The notes: generated by a model not told the origin, from the sequence alone. Shown: positions 10,601 to 24,451, counted from the first letter of the stretch. The stretch is DNA of 64,000 nucleotides from Tubiluchus corallicola (GCA_030141605.1 JAQGDQ010000018.1:970501-1034500), one strand, 5' to 3'. Numbers and translations are program-made.

Positions 10601-13600
10601 CTGACTGCAAGAGTACCTGTTGAACTTATTACAGGAATCCTGGTTTATCGTGCTCATAAGTAAGTGAAAATGTAAGAGCTTTGTAAAAATAGTAAATAAC
10701 ATGTTGTTTCTGAAGTATTTGTAAAACTAAAGTTCTCTCGCCACCCTTAGGCTGAAAAAATGAATTGTAAGACTTGTTAAAAGTACATATTGCAATGGAC
10801 ATTTTTTCTCATTAAACTTTAACTTTAGACAGTAATAAACTGTCTGTGTTAATTTCCAAATTTAAAATTTCTATCGCACATGTCATTGTACATGGTTTAG
10901 TCTGGATAAATGATTTTTAAAGATGTTGATTTGTTTTTAGGGTCGTTGAAACTTGCCAAGAAGCATTTATTTTGCGATTATTTCGCGAGAAAAATAAGGT
11001 ATACATTACGATACGTACAGTATGTTATATGTTAGCTATAGATTCTAAGGGCACTTAAAGAGAAACTCCCCCTTTCAAGTTTATTCTACAAAAACAAGGC
11101 ATGTACTTTCTGTTAGTTTGCAATTTAATGTGTAAAATGCTCAAAATAACTTTAAAAAGTATTTGAGTTGCACCCCTATTGCAAACTAGTGTGACTGGAC
11201 TCCTAATGTCACATTCTTGTTGTTTCTAAACTGCTTACTGCTTAATATTCCTATCTTTTTACTGGATTAAGTAATTAAACTGATGTAAGCCATATTTTCA
11301 GAAATATCTTTGCTTTCAACTTAAGTTTGCAATGAAAACTTTCCAAGTCAGTGCAAGAATGCACTGGAGTAAAATGCACTAGACTCAACAAGCTCTAGAG
11401 GAAAATGAAAAGATTTTGCATTACAAGATTTGTTTGTCACATACAAGGAGTTGTGAAACACTCTGCAGTCAACCTGAAACTTGATATTTGTTGTTTTAAT
11501 CCTTGGTGCCCCCTAGTCTGTAGATTAAATTAGGCCTTAATTATAGCAAAAAAAGAAATACAGTCGGTGCTGTTTATTAGACTCATGATTAATAAAATCA
11601 GTCACTTAATTGACTCAAAAGTGCCTGGTATGGACTTAATACTCCTATTCAAATGTATATAAAAACTGCCAGTAATTGATTCAAGTAACCCTGCCCATTT
11701 AACTCAATACTTTCCTTCAAGTACTTAAAGTGAGAAAAGAGATACTTGTGTGTGACCAAAGAGCTTTTATTGCTTTTTATCACCTTTATGTTGTTTTTGT
11801 GCACTATAACATGTGTAGGAACTGTCATGTTTAGTACAGCTTTGTTTATAAGGAGGTATCTTTATCATTTATCATATGCACTAATATGCTAGCATAGCGG
11901 TTTTGGTTTGAATCTGTCACCCACTCGTCCGCTGCAGTTAATCTTGGTGTTTCTGATAGCTAAGCATTTAATCACTTGCCTAGCGGTTTACTTTTGAAGC
12001 ACCTTCAGCTTTTCATTGGGAAACAAGGTAATCACCAACTACAGCTCAAGAACTAAGTGACTAGGTGGTTTGCGTGAATATGCGCAGGATAAAGCAACAG
12101 ACTTTCGACATTTTTATCCTTATGAGAATTTCATAAACCAACTTCTTTGTGAAGAAATGATGCAACCAACCTTGCACAAATTTTTGTAATTCTAGTTGTG
12201 ATAATCAGATTTGTGCAATTTTGTTATTTTCCTTTTTCATTAATTCACTTGTATAAATCAGTAGTCTTAAATAATTGCACATAGGAATTTTTACATTAAT
12301 TCGGCTCTAAAATTCGTTTAAAGCCTTTGCAATGCTCAGACTCGTCTGCTCCAAAGACTCATACTTCTATAGTAGTAATACGCTACACTCGTCCATTAAT
12401 TGATTCAGTCAGTTAATTGGGTCAAAACACTTCCATCCCAAAGGGAGCCTATTCAGTGGTGCCTACTGTAACTTGATTTTAAGATCTTTTTGATAATTCA
12501 TTGCAGCAATACATGTGAGCCTAACTATTTCAAAATGCGGAAAACCTTTATAGGCATACGAAACTACTATTTTCAGCCGAATTGCAAAAATAATTATTTA
12601 TCACTGCCTCAGTAAACTCTGTTGAACAGCTTATAACATTTCATTGCAATGTGCATAGGAAATTTCTTTTGCCTAATAACAGCAACAAACTGCAGCATTT
12701 ATCATAATAGAAATCGTTTGAAGTAATTTGGGTAGTACTTGAATGTTAATGTTAAGAAACCCCTTCACTAATAACTAAGTACAAAAAAACTAATACAAAA
12801 AAATAAAGTTTAGAGAACACGTCCTTACTTGCTAATATTGGTCTCTGCCTGCACTCTGAAGACCTCTAAAATGCATGAAAGACAATTTACAGTTTACTTA
12901 CCAATATTAAATGACTTTAGGCCTAAATAATATTAAGGCCTAGTGTAATATCACTGTACTGGTCTGTAAGCCTTGCAGATGCACCAGGGACTTCTGAAAT
13001 AACCTGTATTCTAATGCATCTGAAAACCATTTATCAATTTTAACCAATTTACCACCAGAATTCAGCTTTTTTACTGCCAAGATTGGCCTGAAAAATGCTA
13101 AAATGCACCAGTTTCTGGTACTTGACCCCGGGTGGATATTACAGTGGTCCCTCAGACTCATGCTGCTGCACCTATAGGCCCTTATAATCTTAATCTGCCA
13201 CTGTCATTGATTACCACTGGTTGGGGGCCACGTGCCCTACTTTTGCACACTAGTTTAGCTACTGACAAGCCCTACTTTAAGGATATAGGTCATGTTTTCA
13301 CTCTGAGTGAGGTGATGCTAGAGCTGGACTACTCAGCTGGAAGTTTCAGACCATTTGATATTGCTTGAGTAGCTGGTTTTCTGTGACTGATGCACCATGA
13401 TAATGTACATGTAAGATTTAGTTCTCTTTGTTAACTAAACAAGTTATTACATGTATTTACAATTTTAATAATAGTTGAATGCTCAAGACTGAAGTTAAGT
13501 AGCCAAAAACGCCAAGCCTTATTAGTGAATGGATGAGTGCCTGTCATGCAACTTGTTTCTCAGCAGTTTCACCAGTTGTTTCAGTTTATCATGGTCTAAC

Positions 13601-16600
13601 TATCTGTTCCATCACCTGTGCATTAATTAGGCCCTGTTGTTGAGCACTGCAGACTATCAAACTGTATAAAAGGAATGGAATTCGAAATTCATAAGAAAGT
13701 ATTTTATACCATCTTTTATTAGATATATAATTAAATTGATTTTATATTTAATTTAAATAAAATTTCTTTTAACCAGATAAAATGTCAAAGCAAATGTCTG
13801 TCATTCAAACTAAAATGACTGTTTCCAAGTAATTATATTAAAATTAAGACATACTTTTAACACAAGTTTACAAAATTCTTTGGGTGACTGTGAATTTCAG
13901 AACATGGTTGATCTGAGGCTGTTTTTCCTGTATTTGCTGGTTTTAAGCAAAAGCTTGGTGGTGGCTGTTTCAAAGTCACTTGCAATTGATCGTGAGTGTT
14001 AATCTTCTCTTCTTTCAGACTGGCTTCATTAGAGGATTTACAGACAATCCTGAATCCTTCACTTATGGATTTTGTAAAGTAGAAAAGGTTCTTAAAACAC
14101 TGTTTGTTCCCAATTTGTTCCTGTGGCCACGTTTTCAAGTTTCCATATCCAATTTCCTTCAACAACAGAAGAATCGGGTGCGCAAGTTTTTTTATTCAAT
14201 TCACCAAATCTGTAGGATTGTCTTTTTATCTTTTTTCTTTTTGAAATTGAACTACTTGTATTTAACCTCATTTTACCAAGTCTTTATTATGATTTTTGAA
14301 TTATTATGATTTTTGGTTAATGTCTACACTAAGTCTTTATTATGTGTTTTAATTAATATCTATGTAGAAAAGTAATCCATGCTGAGCATGTTTATAAAAT
14401 AATTTGTGTTCTTTTTAAATAATTTGTATTTTTGACTTTAAAGGCATTACATTGTTTAATTCTGACTAGCCTGAAGTAATAGAGCTCCAAATTCCTATGA
14501 CGGCATCAATGCAGGCAATTCAGACATCCCTTTTGGATATTATTTCTGCATGTGTGCAAGAACTTAGAAGTACGAACTCTGAGGTACATGAAAGCTGCGG
14601 CTTCATTTCATCCTTGTGTCAAAGGCTTATAAATTAGTCAGAATTAATAAATTTCATAATTACTATTAAATTGCAAGTCAATGTCGATTTACTTGACTGT
14701 CACTTATACAGCTAATTTCATCCTGTTTTAATTTTAGTCAAATTCTTTTTTACATTTGTGGTGAAAAACATACCTATACAGACTTTAACTTTGCTCATAT
14801 ATTTTAGCTTGACATGGAAGAAGTAACAGTGGAAAATGCAATTAGCAAAGCTTTTGACAGAATTTGTCGAATGCAGCTGGATCCTATTTGGCATCAGTTG
14901 AATGAGAAAACAAAAAGACTAGTTGCTGATTTAAAAGATCTTAGAAATTTTCTTTGGAATTTAACCCACTACGACTGCGTAACATTTTTAAACACCGTCA
15001 GTGCACTTAGGCAAGTATTTTTATGTTGTGAAAATTTGGCTTTTTATTTTTGTCAAACTTTTTTAATTTTGCTTATTTTTGTCGAGTTTTGTAGGGCATA
15101 TAAAATCATACCAAATTCTTGAAGTTATTATTTTTTCATTTACAGACAAAATGAGAAGCTTTTTGGGCAAAATGCTGGTTGGCTTTTTTTAGATGCTGCC
15201 AATAATCTGTTCGTTCACTCACGAAAGCGAGTCTACGTCATTGCTGAACCTAAGAGAAAAAAACGAAAAGCAGATAGTGTGAATGTTGATACGGGTAACC
15301 AATTGGCTTGCAATAAGGCAAGCTGAGTTGTACAAATATTGCAATTTGTGACAAATAAAAATTGACATTTAGTCAGTCATGTCTGCATTTTAGGCAGTGA
15401 TACCAGTATGTAATGTTGTTAGTAGTAACTGACATTGGAAAAATGAATTAAAAAGTAAAAAACATTAGTTTTATTTACGATTTATAGGCTGCTTTGTGTT
15501 TCAGTTTGCCTGCTTAGTAAAAACAGTTTTTAATCCTGTAATGCTGGAAAATGGGGAAGTTGATTTTTGTGCCATAAATTTACACATTTTGAAATATGAT
15601 AACTACTATTTATGAGTCAACAGGTATAAGGAAATTGAATTAGAACATTGGATTTCCTGTTAATTGCTTTGCTGAGTTGTTTTTTGACTGGCAATAAGAA
15701 AGATTAGTTTCACTTAGCATTTTTCATATAAATGTCAAAGCAAACATTTGGCCAAATTTTTTTTCGTTGTTTTAATATATTTTTTTCTTTTTAGAACCAA
15801 GTGAAACCATCGTTGATTTAGAAATTCCTCCAAAATGGAAAGCACTATCAGATATCCTGGGAGAAATAGAAAAAGAAGCAGTACTGGGAGTGCTCCCAGT
15901 TACCAATGGGGCATACACGCTAATCTGTGCAGAAGACGATCATACTTGTGAACAGCTCAGAAAGGTTTGCTTTATTGATGCTTTCAGTTTATTTGAACAT
16001 CGTACTCTAGCATCATTATCTTTCAATGGATTCTACATAACTTTTGTGTGGGAAGGGCAGCTCAAGGTCACGAAAGGTAACTTACCTCTACATCATTAAA
16101 GTATTAGGCTATATAGTGCTCCTATATTAGACTACGTGCCAGTGATATTACAACTATAAATTTTCAGCTATCAGCTATTGCAGTTATTACTGGCACTAGC
16201 TATTAGTTTCCGCAGCAATTACATAAGCAGCTATTTTAGCTATTTTGCTCCAAACTAAGCTACAGTCACACACACTGAACTCAAACTCCTTGGACATTAT
16301 CTCTTGAGACTGCACATTTATTTAATTACTAAAAGTCATATTTCTGATAGGGTAACTAACCCTAATAACTTTTAGTTTTTGACAATCCTTTCACCACCTA
16401 ATAAAAGGTATTTTTTCATTCATTGCTATTTAGTGTTCAAATTTAGTTCAAATTACCCTAAATTCTAATTACAAATAAATACTTTGTTGCTGTTTACTAA
16501 AAAAATTTGTTTACATGTCATTTGTATAAACCCCAAGTGAGTTACCTTAGTGCATCCATGAAGCTTCCATCCTCTGCACCTTCACATTCCAGAATGCAGC

Positions 16601-19600
16601 TTTGTTGCAGATTTCTGATAAAAGTAAAATCACATGCATTTAGAATCTTATGAACAATGCATTTTGACTCATAACTTACTGGCAATTTAGCAGGACATCT
16701 GTAGGCCGACACCAGTGTTTTAAACTATGTAAACCTAGTTTATGAATGGAGTGGCAGTTTTGTTTACCGACCAGTTTAGTGCTGAATAGGAATGGGCATT
16801 GAATGTTCTAGCTAACCATTATTTGGAATATTTCGCATATTTTACTCATCATAACATCAAAATTACTTTTTTGTTTTGTTTTAAGACAAATATTTCAAAG
16901 TCTATAGAAATGCCTAAATTTTTGAAAAGCAGAATTTTTTTCCAAATGTTTGCCAGTCATTTAAAAATTTCTATTACTAATGGAGTTGCATTGTTATCGT
17001 TTAGCTGTTGTCTTTTTATAGTTTTTGTCCAATGGAGCAGAAGCAACGTTGTCAGATTTGTATAATAGAACCATTGCAACAAAGCAAGGAAAGACACCTC
17101 TCAATGTTCAAGATAAAGCCGTAAGTGTCTATCATCTGTAATCAGTAAAAGTCATTAAATATTTTCATTATTACGAGTTACTGGGAGCTGAATTGATTTT
17201 TTCACTTTTTTATGCAGAAGACTAATGACAAGAGTAGTTCAATCAAAGCAAAAAATAATGATAAATTGGACAATGCAACATTAACACAAATGGTGAGAGC
17301 TCATTCTGATGATAATGAGAATAGTGAGCCAACAGCCAGCACCGGTGAACAAAAGCAGGTTAGTCGCTTGACTTTCATATTCAAATAGACGCATATACCT
17401 GCTCAGTTCATGTCAGTACAGATTGCGGATACCCCGTAAGAGATTTTTATTTGTTTTTAAAGAGAATTATTGTCATGTTTGTATATTAAATTGCATGCAT
17501 ATGTTAAGCTAGGTACTTAAGTTAGTAAATAGAATAAATAGATTTTTTTTCTTGTCAACAGATACAAATGATGATTTGGTCAAATTGCATTGCAACTTCT
17601 TTTGTAATTTACATATGCCTTTTTCATGGCTATAATGTTCATAATATACATGTTTGCTCTTGTGTTTCTACTGATTTAGAACGCAAACCACGAAGAAATC
17701 GATGTATGTCCGAGCCACCTTTACAGACTTGCAGATAATGAAAAGGTTGTGCTTCATCCTCTTCATGGAAGAAATAATGCTCACTATTTGACACAAGTTC
17801 TTTATGAGTTGCAACCTCGTTACATCGTATTCTACGATGTTGATTTGCAGTTTATACGGCAAGTGGAGGTAAGAGTCTTTTCTTTATGTCTAAATTTTGT
17901 AACAGCTGCTAACCTGATTTCACTATCATGTGCGTACTTAACAAACATGATAGTTACATCTTATTTAGAGTGCATTAGCTTCACTTTATATTGAGGATGT
18001 GGTATTGATTATAATTTTTGTTAATATTGCTGTTGCAGTCGCTGTTTCTGTTATAGTTTTTTTTATTTTTAGTTGGTGATTGTGGTTATTGTTTTATTGT
18101 TTTTACTTGTTGTTGTTGTCATTCTTTTAAAGGTCATGGCCAATTTTGTTTACTTGTTACTGCTTGGCATTCAGCTTCCAGAATACTGTAAAATTTGTTT
18201 AATTTAGACCCACACAAAAGTTTTAAGAAGTGTAGTCACAATACTTCGTAAGTTATAGTAATGGAGGCAGGCAGATTTTGGTGGGTGTTCAATGACCAAG
18301 GCAGTTCAATATCAAGCTTTGTTTGAAAGTTTTGCATTTTATCTTCTCTTTTACCATGCTCATGTGGTGATGGAGATGTACACTTTTACTGCTGGTAAAT
18401 TAGAAAGTTTGAGAGAAATGCCAAAATGTGAAATGTGGTGCATAAAAGCGTAATACCATTTTACTATTACAACTTCCTCCCTTGTCTTATTGTCAAGTGT
18501 CTTTAGGACATCAGAGGGCAAGTGTTCTTTCTCTATAAACCTTTGGGTCACTGCCTATCTGGAAGTGGTACTACGGTTTTTTCCAAAATGGCAATACCAC
18601 GGGTTTAAATGCTGTTAGTGCACAAGAAATAAATTTTATGGAAAGCATGCAGCAAGCAATGGAAAACAGCTGTTGTCTGCTATTCACTTTATACTGTCAT
18701 GTACATTGCATGGCAAATTATATTATAAACAAAACTGCCAGCCTCTTGCATTGTCTACAGGCACAAAAATAGGGGATAAGGGAGTAACCAATCTTTCAAT
18801 GTATAACAGCTTTTATTTTTAGTAGGATAAAACTGTGTTGAGTTACAATATGATTAAAGAAAAATGGGCAAGATATAAACAAAAAGTATTACCAGTTTAT
18901 ATGTGATCAAGAAGCAGACTTCAACTGCAATCTTATTTTCATTTCTTTGTCTTTAGAAGCATTAATTCACATTTCATGTACCTCGAGATGAAGAGCAGTA
19001 GTGGCAAAATAGGCAAGAACTGCAAAGTTAACTTTTACTCACTAGATGTTTATGGTTTTCAAGCAATTTAGACCCGAACTTTCGTTCTGCTTTAGTTCTG
19101 TTAAACCTTCCACACATTAAAAATTCAAACATCAACTTGTACTGTCTAACTTCAACCTTCACTCCATTGCTATCAGAACTTCAGTTTTTGGTTAATTTTT
19201 GGTTAGTTAAGTCATCAAGAACGGTCAGCCAATGTCATCGTGCAATGTGTAATTAGTAAATAACAAAATCACACTTCTCTTTATTTATAAAATGGTCCCT
19301 TTAGATTTAGAATCTGCATCTAGTTTATATTCTGCTCCCATTTGTGTTTTGCTTATCTCGACACAACTTTGTTTGTTACATGTTGCATGCATCTTATCTC
19401 ACATTATTTTTGTTGTTCTTTTATTTTAACTTGTAGGTGTTTAAAGCCTCTAGACCTAATATGCTTTTGAAAGTCTATTTCATGATGTATGCTGATTCAG
19501 CTGATGAGCAGCGCCATCTAACAACAATTCGCAGGGAAAAAGAAGCATTTGAGTTTCTCATAAAAGAAAAAGCTGTGAGTATGTCATATATTAACTTATG

Positions 19601-19645
19601 CTCTAATTCTTTGGCTAAATTATGACAACAAAACGTATACACACA

Positions 19646-19689
<44 letters not shown>

Positions 19690-22600
19690 TATATAAGTTC
19701 CATTAATTACTTTTTTGAAGCGTTACGTTTTTGGAATCTTCAGTCGTACTGTGTTATTAAATACACGTTTTACTGTCAGCCAGTTTTATGTATGGAATTC
19801 TGACAAGCTTTAGCTTTAACTGACATTTACCAGTATCATTTTTGTCATATGGTTGATAAATAGATACCAAATTTTAAATTCTTAGCTTTAAAGCCTTCAC
19901 TTTGGTTGCTTCCGGTAGAATGATGTCACCTTGCTTAGAAGGAATTTTTGATTTGTACTATGAAAACTTTGAAATTGCACTATATTTATCTTAAGCTAAT
20001 TGTCTGACATTACTCTGATGCATTTCATCATGAAACGACTTTTTAACTTTCTTTGTTTATAGACAATTGTGATACCAACAGATGTTGAAGGATTATCTAA
20101 TGATAATATTCGGCTGGAACGAGGGTCCATTTCAGCTAACCAGACAACTAGCACCCGCAAGGGTGGGACGCTTTCTAAGGAACTGGCAGTACAGCAGAAG
20201 ATACTAGTTGATATGCGGGAATTCCGTAGTGAGCTGCCCTCACTTATACATAGACGTGGAGTAGAAGTTGAACCTTTAACTTTAGAGGTAGGGTTCTCCG
20301 AACCTCCTTGCTAAATGGATAAGATTTACTAATCTATCCAGTTATCATTAGCCAGTTATCAAGGTTTGTTGACGTTAATGCAAATTCAAACAGGACCATA
20401 ATAATCGAGAATAGCGAATATTAGTTTCAGTCTATCTTTAGCCATAGTTTACTTAATTTTATGGCAATCATGCCAGTCTTGCTTAAATACAATGCCAAAC
20501 TGCAACACTTAGTTTAAAATTTCAAAACTTTGGATGATTATTATCAGTCAAGAACTTAACTGACTGAGTTAACTTTCCTGAACATAGAGCTGCTACCTAA
20601 ATATTAAAAAAATTAAGATTCTATAAGTATAAGCAATTCAGGGCCCTTAAATATTTAGTGCATGTATTGCAGATTGGTGATTATATATTGACACCTGACA
20701 TCTGTGTTGAGAGAAAGAGTGTAAGTGATTTAATTGGGTCATTAAACAATGGAAGGCTGTATACGCAGTGCCTAGCTATGACACGCTACTATTCTCAACC
20801 ACTTTTGCTTATCGAGTTTGATCAAAACAAACCATTTTCTCTACAGGTAGGATTTATGATTCTGTATGTTTTCTGGTAAAATGTTGCATTTGTTACTTTT
20901 GCAACTAGTACATGACTGTAATTAGCTTTGTCTAATAGGAAGTGTTTGCTATTTCTTTCATGTGCTACAGCCTAGATGGAGCTTTTTATGCATACGGGTT
21001 ACATTATTTATTGTAATAGATGAGATGTTTTAACCTTGGAATTAATATATTTAACACTTTGTATTTAATATTAAATTATCTAATTAATTAATAATTTGAT
21101 TTACCATCTGTTTGTCGGTCCAAAGTGGCTGTGACTGATTGAGCACTATTAAAATAAGAATTCAAACTAGCTCTCTTTGTTCAGCCAGGATGATCCAGAC
21201 TGCAGAGCAAGTGTAGCTCATGTACACTAGGTCTTACGTTCATATACAGACTTGGTTACAACAGTGGTTACTACTAATCTTGTCACTATTGTAGTCTAGT
21301 GCTGAGTTGTAACTGGCTAACTAGTCTTCTACAGAACCTGGTCCATAGCATCAGCTGCCAAGAAATCTCGTGTTATGTAAATTTTATAATAGCAAATTAT
21401 AAAGACATTAATTAAACCTATAGCTTAATGAAACATTTATTTTTAGTTTCATGGCAAAACTTCCACAATGTCAGGTGAAATTCAGTCTACAGATGTGTTA
21501 TCTAAGTTGACTTTGTTAACTATACATTTTCCCAACTTACGGATTCTGTGGTGTGCTACTCCATATGCAACGGCAGAATTGTTCGAAGAAATCAAGGTTA
21601 GCCATTTTAAGTGTTATTTGTGTTATCTAATCATCATATTAAATTCATCCTAATAATTAATGTATTCATATCTAGTATGCAGCCTGAAATAGCCTCCAGA
21701 AATATAAAAGACTTAGAACAGTAAAGCAGTTGTCTTTACAATAGAATAGTGGTAGTAAATTTAATGAAATTGTAATTTCATTATCTGTACATCTTGACCT
21801 TGTGGAAAGTTTGAACAATACTGTCAAGGCAACATATAGGAATAGCAAAATGAGATAGTGATTATAGATTACATTTTTCTAGTTTATCGCTAATGTACCG
21901 CTCGTATTCACAGCTTTAGATGTTCTAGGCTGTTTCTTCTACATTTATTTGCTCTGCAGTTTTTCAAAAATTCCCGAATACTAAATTATAATAATTGCTT
22001 GTGCAAATTATGCTGCTTATGCATTATGCAAAATTATGCTGACCATGCCTTACATTGTCAGTGCAATTATCTATCTTATTTTGAATTTTTAGATAGGAAA
22101 AGACCAGCCTGACATAGCAAAGGCCAAAACTATTGTTGCAGAATCTCAGTGTTTGGGTATTGTAGAAGACAAGTACAGTCATAGACCACGAGTATGTGTA
22201 ACACTACTGTTTCCAGTTTGTTGAGATCGGATGAGTTATATCTCTTGAATTCTGATAATGCACTTACCAAAACATTTGCATTTTATAGTATTTTTTCTGA
22301 AATATTTAATACTAGTTCAATTATACATTTCTAATGAACAATATATGTACTATCTGAAAAACATCTTTCACTGATTCTGAGTAAGACAGAACAATAGTTG
22401 TTCTTTGTTCTCTTTAGATAGTACTGCAGCATACTTTTCATGATATCAAAGAATCCATCGTATTGCTTAAAATGATAGTGAAGAGAATTACATTGAAGCG
22501 TAATCAAAAATTGCTAACCCAACAACCTCTTAGTGAGAAATTATACTCACTTCAGTGGTGCAAATCAATACTGAATGATGGACCAATTAGAGGAACATCT

Positions 22601-23054
22601 CGAACTGTCAGTTTCAAGATAGATAAATTATTGCTTATGCATTGAGTATTGATAGATCTATTTCGCACATCACTGTTTTTCTTTGTGGCAGATTTTTCAA
22701 TAGTTTTATCATAGAGAAAGGCACATTATAACAATGATGTTGCTTCTACAGCACCCACGTGCTTATAACATTATTAAATTCAAGTAAGCTAGTGCAACTT
22801 TAAATAAAAATGCTGCATTTCATAATTTGTTTCAGGATCTGATTCTCAAACTTCCTGGTATAAGTTCCAAGAATTACAAAAGAATTCTCAACAATGTGGA
22901 AAACTTGGTAAAGCTCGTGGGTTTATCTGAAGAAAAGGTTTCGGATATTTTACAAAACCAAACTTTCGGTAAAATGTTGTATGAATTTTTACATAAAGAA
23001 AAGGAAGAAAATATAACAAAGAAAGGTGCATCTTACTTTAGAAAATTTAAATGA
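7688..23054 (+). CDS. ERCC4: DNA repair endonuclease XPF (ERCC4), 19 exons
   Basis: XPF is the catalytic subunit of the XPF-ERCC1 structure-specific nuclease. It makes the 5' incision in nucleotide excision repair and acts in crosslink repair. Exons: 7688-7770, 9935-10034, 10331-10413, 10537-10659, 10941-10998, 14019-14177, 14470-14583, 14808-15010, 15146-15294, 15795-15964, 17022-17120, 17218-17358, 17680-17868, 19437-19574, 20063-20287, 20673-20846, 21447-21596, 22093-22191, 22836-23054. All phases agree, giving 891 residues (human 916). Exon 1 begins [12 protein letters not shown], like human LLEYERQ, and an in-frame stop lies 27 bases upstream. The order is a degenerate helicase-like N-terminal half ([38 protein letters not shown]), a variable basic linker with LTQMV, then the nuclease: [18 protein letters not shown] with D653, GDY at 680-682 and ERKSVSD (691-697), the ERKX3D active-site motif. 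A helix-hairpin-helix tail (820-891, LPGISS) should pair with ERCC1. The donor after exon 8 is GC, and the donor after exon 6 (GTGCGC) is weak. Catalytic residues look intact. Confidence 0.95.
7771..9934 (+). other. XPF intron 1
   Basis: This 2.16-kb intron has good GTAAAT and TTTTCAG ends. It contains one copy of a dispersed repeat centred on the palindrome GTTGCTATAGCAAC (8675-8688) and a short TTAG tetranucleotide run near 8760. A 148-codon open frame at 8949-9395 resembles nothing recognised, lacks support from composition or splicing, and is probably chance. Confidence 0.6.
8605..8725 (+). repeat. dispersed repeat carrying a GTTGCTATAGCAAC palindrome, copy 1
   Basis: The block TATGCAAAGGAATTTTGCC, a few bases, then CAACTTGTTGCTATAGCAAC recurs at about 25290-25400 (+) and 36510-36620 (-) with matching flanks. 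The central 14-mer at 8675-8688 is a perfect palindrome. It fits the RFX X-box consensus RTHNYYATRRNRAC as remembered. The borders are approximate. Confidence 0.6.
11561..12468. mobile_element. CAGT-ended DNA transposon family, copy 1 (XPF intron 5)
   Basis: The 908-bp element starts CAGTCGGTGCTGTTTATTAG and ends GGTGCCTACTG, with TA on both sides (11559-11560 and 12469-12470). Termini are inverted copies. The inner sequence (TTAATTGACTCAAAAGTGCC, AAGCATTTAATCACTTGCC, TAGCGGTTTACTTTTGAAG) recurs in copies at 31099, 55160 and 60346. There is no transposase frame, so it is non-autonomous. TA duplication and CAGT ends place it in the Tc1-mariner/pogo group by inference. Confidence 0.8.
15011..15145 (+). 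other. GC-AG intron in XPF (intron 8)
   Basis: The exon ends AG and the intron begins GCAAGT, a strong match to the consensus apart from the C at position 2. It ends TTTACAG. Splicing here restores an uninterrupted frame matching human XPF (SALR then [16 protein letters not shown]). No GT donor nearby preserves the frame. Confidence 0.85.
19637..19690. repeat. (CACG)n/(CA)n microsatellite
   Basis: About nine ACGC tetranucleotides are flanked by CA dinucleotides and followed by ATATAT, just inside XPF intron 14. Its minus-strand frame gives a meaningless Cys-Val-Arg-Ala repeat. Confidence 0.95.
22418..22645 (+). other. open frame with splice acceptor inside XPF intron 18 (possible alternative last exon)
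   Basis: After a TTCTCTTTAG acceptor-like site the frame stays open for 75 codons to TGA, in the phase needed to continue from XPF exon 18. The translation (for example [13 protein letters not shown] and [10 protein letters not shown]) does not resemble XPF. If used it would replace the helix-hairpin-helix tail. It could equally be chance or a retroelement scrap. Confidence 0.25.
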
Positions 23055-23432
23055 ATTGTATGTACATTAAATAAGATTAAGGTTTAATAAGGTTTTATAA
23101 GTCATGCTTCCAAAGTGTCGTCAAGGCTATTTAAAGCCATATTAATTACTAGTACTTCACTTTATGTAATTATATAGTATTGTATTGAAATTTAAAGTGC
23201 TATACCAGAATTAAGAAATTTATGTTTTGAGAAAAATCAGGACCTGTCTCTTTGTTTCTCATGACATTTCACTCATTTGAAATTGAACACTTTATGTTCC
23301 GGAGCAATTCTGCATTACACTAAGTAAAATGATAATTGCTATGTATGGGATTCATAATGGAATGAAGTCACTTAGTTAATATTTTAAAATAATGCTTGTA
23401 ATGTACATAATTATTATAATTATTCTTGTTGT

Positions 23433-23438
23433 AATAAA
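23433..23438 (+). promoter_or_regulatory. candidate XPF polyadenylation signal
   Basis: This AATAAA lies about 380 bases after the XPF stop codon. A second AATAAA at 23607-23612 is an alternative. There is no transcript evidence to choose between them. Confidence 0.45.
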
Positions 23439-24451
23439 CTGATTAAAACTGATAATTAAAATTAATTAAATAATGTAGGCATATGATGTCTCAATTAATT
23501 AATAATTATTACTGGTTCATTTTAAAAACTGAGAAAATGTTGTCATAATTACATATTATTCCTATTTATTGTCTAATATTGGAAATGTATATAAGATATT
23601 TTTTGTAATAAATACCTAGTTAAAGTAATAACATTGCATTTGTCATTTAAGCTGATAGCATACCTGCCATTTTTTCACTTGGCACAAACTAAAATATAAG
23701 AGTAAATTTTCATGTTCCTAATTAAGCTTCTTATAATATCCAGTCCAGTTAACTACATGTAACATTTTTCATGATCATAGCTGAGGACATAGTCAAACGT
23801 GATAACTGTGTAGATGCAATGATAGCAAAGTTTAACAAGCTGTTTTATGTAAAATAACACTGTTTATTTTGCAATTTTTTTAAATTCAAGCCTTTAAAAG
23901 TAGATGTTTTTCAAAAACTATTACCGATCCTTGTACCCTCATGATATTGAACCATTGGCAAGAAAGCTAAATGTGTGATGGGATTGATTTAACTGATGAC
24001 ATATAATGCTCATCTCTTTATAGAAGACACATACGTGTTAATACGCTAATGAATTTTTGGTTCCTTCATATCTATCTAACATTTAGAGAGTGCATCTTTT
24101 GTCAACATCTACAATTATGTAAACCAAATGCAAGTGCTATAAATGTGTAATTCCTTTCTCTCTCGACATTGCGAATCGTTAGAACTGTTTGCTTGAGAAA
24201 TAAGAATGTTGTTGTTGCACTGATACTAAACCTTTTAAAAAGGCCAGGATAGTATTATGAAGGATAAGTTGTTGCTGTAAATACGAAAGGCAGAATGTGG
24301 TAAACAGTACTGTTATTAAAAGCTAACTGACAGTCTGACACACTAAACATTTAAATGCGGCAATACTTAAACACAATGTTTGCAACGAAGGTAATTGAAA
24401 AAATTGTTCTGCTAGGGAATTGATTTCCCATGTTGTTTAATGTGAATATGT

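Noticed and set aside
19475-19690. Minus-strand frame with CVRA repeats
   Set aside because: Product of the CACG microsatellite and antisense of XPF exon 14.
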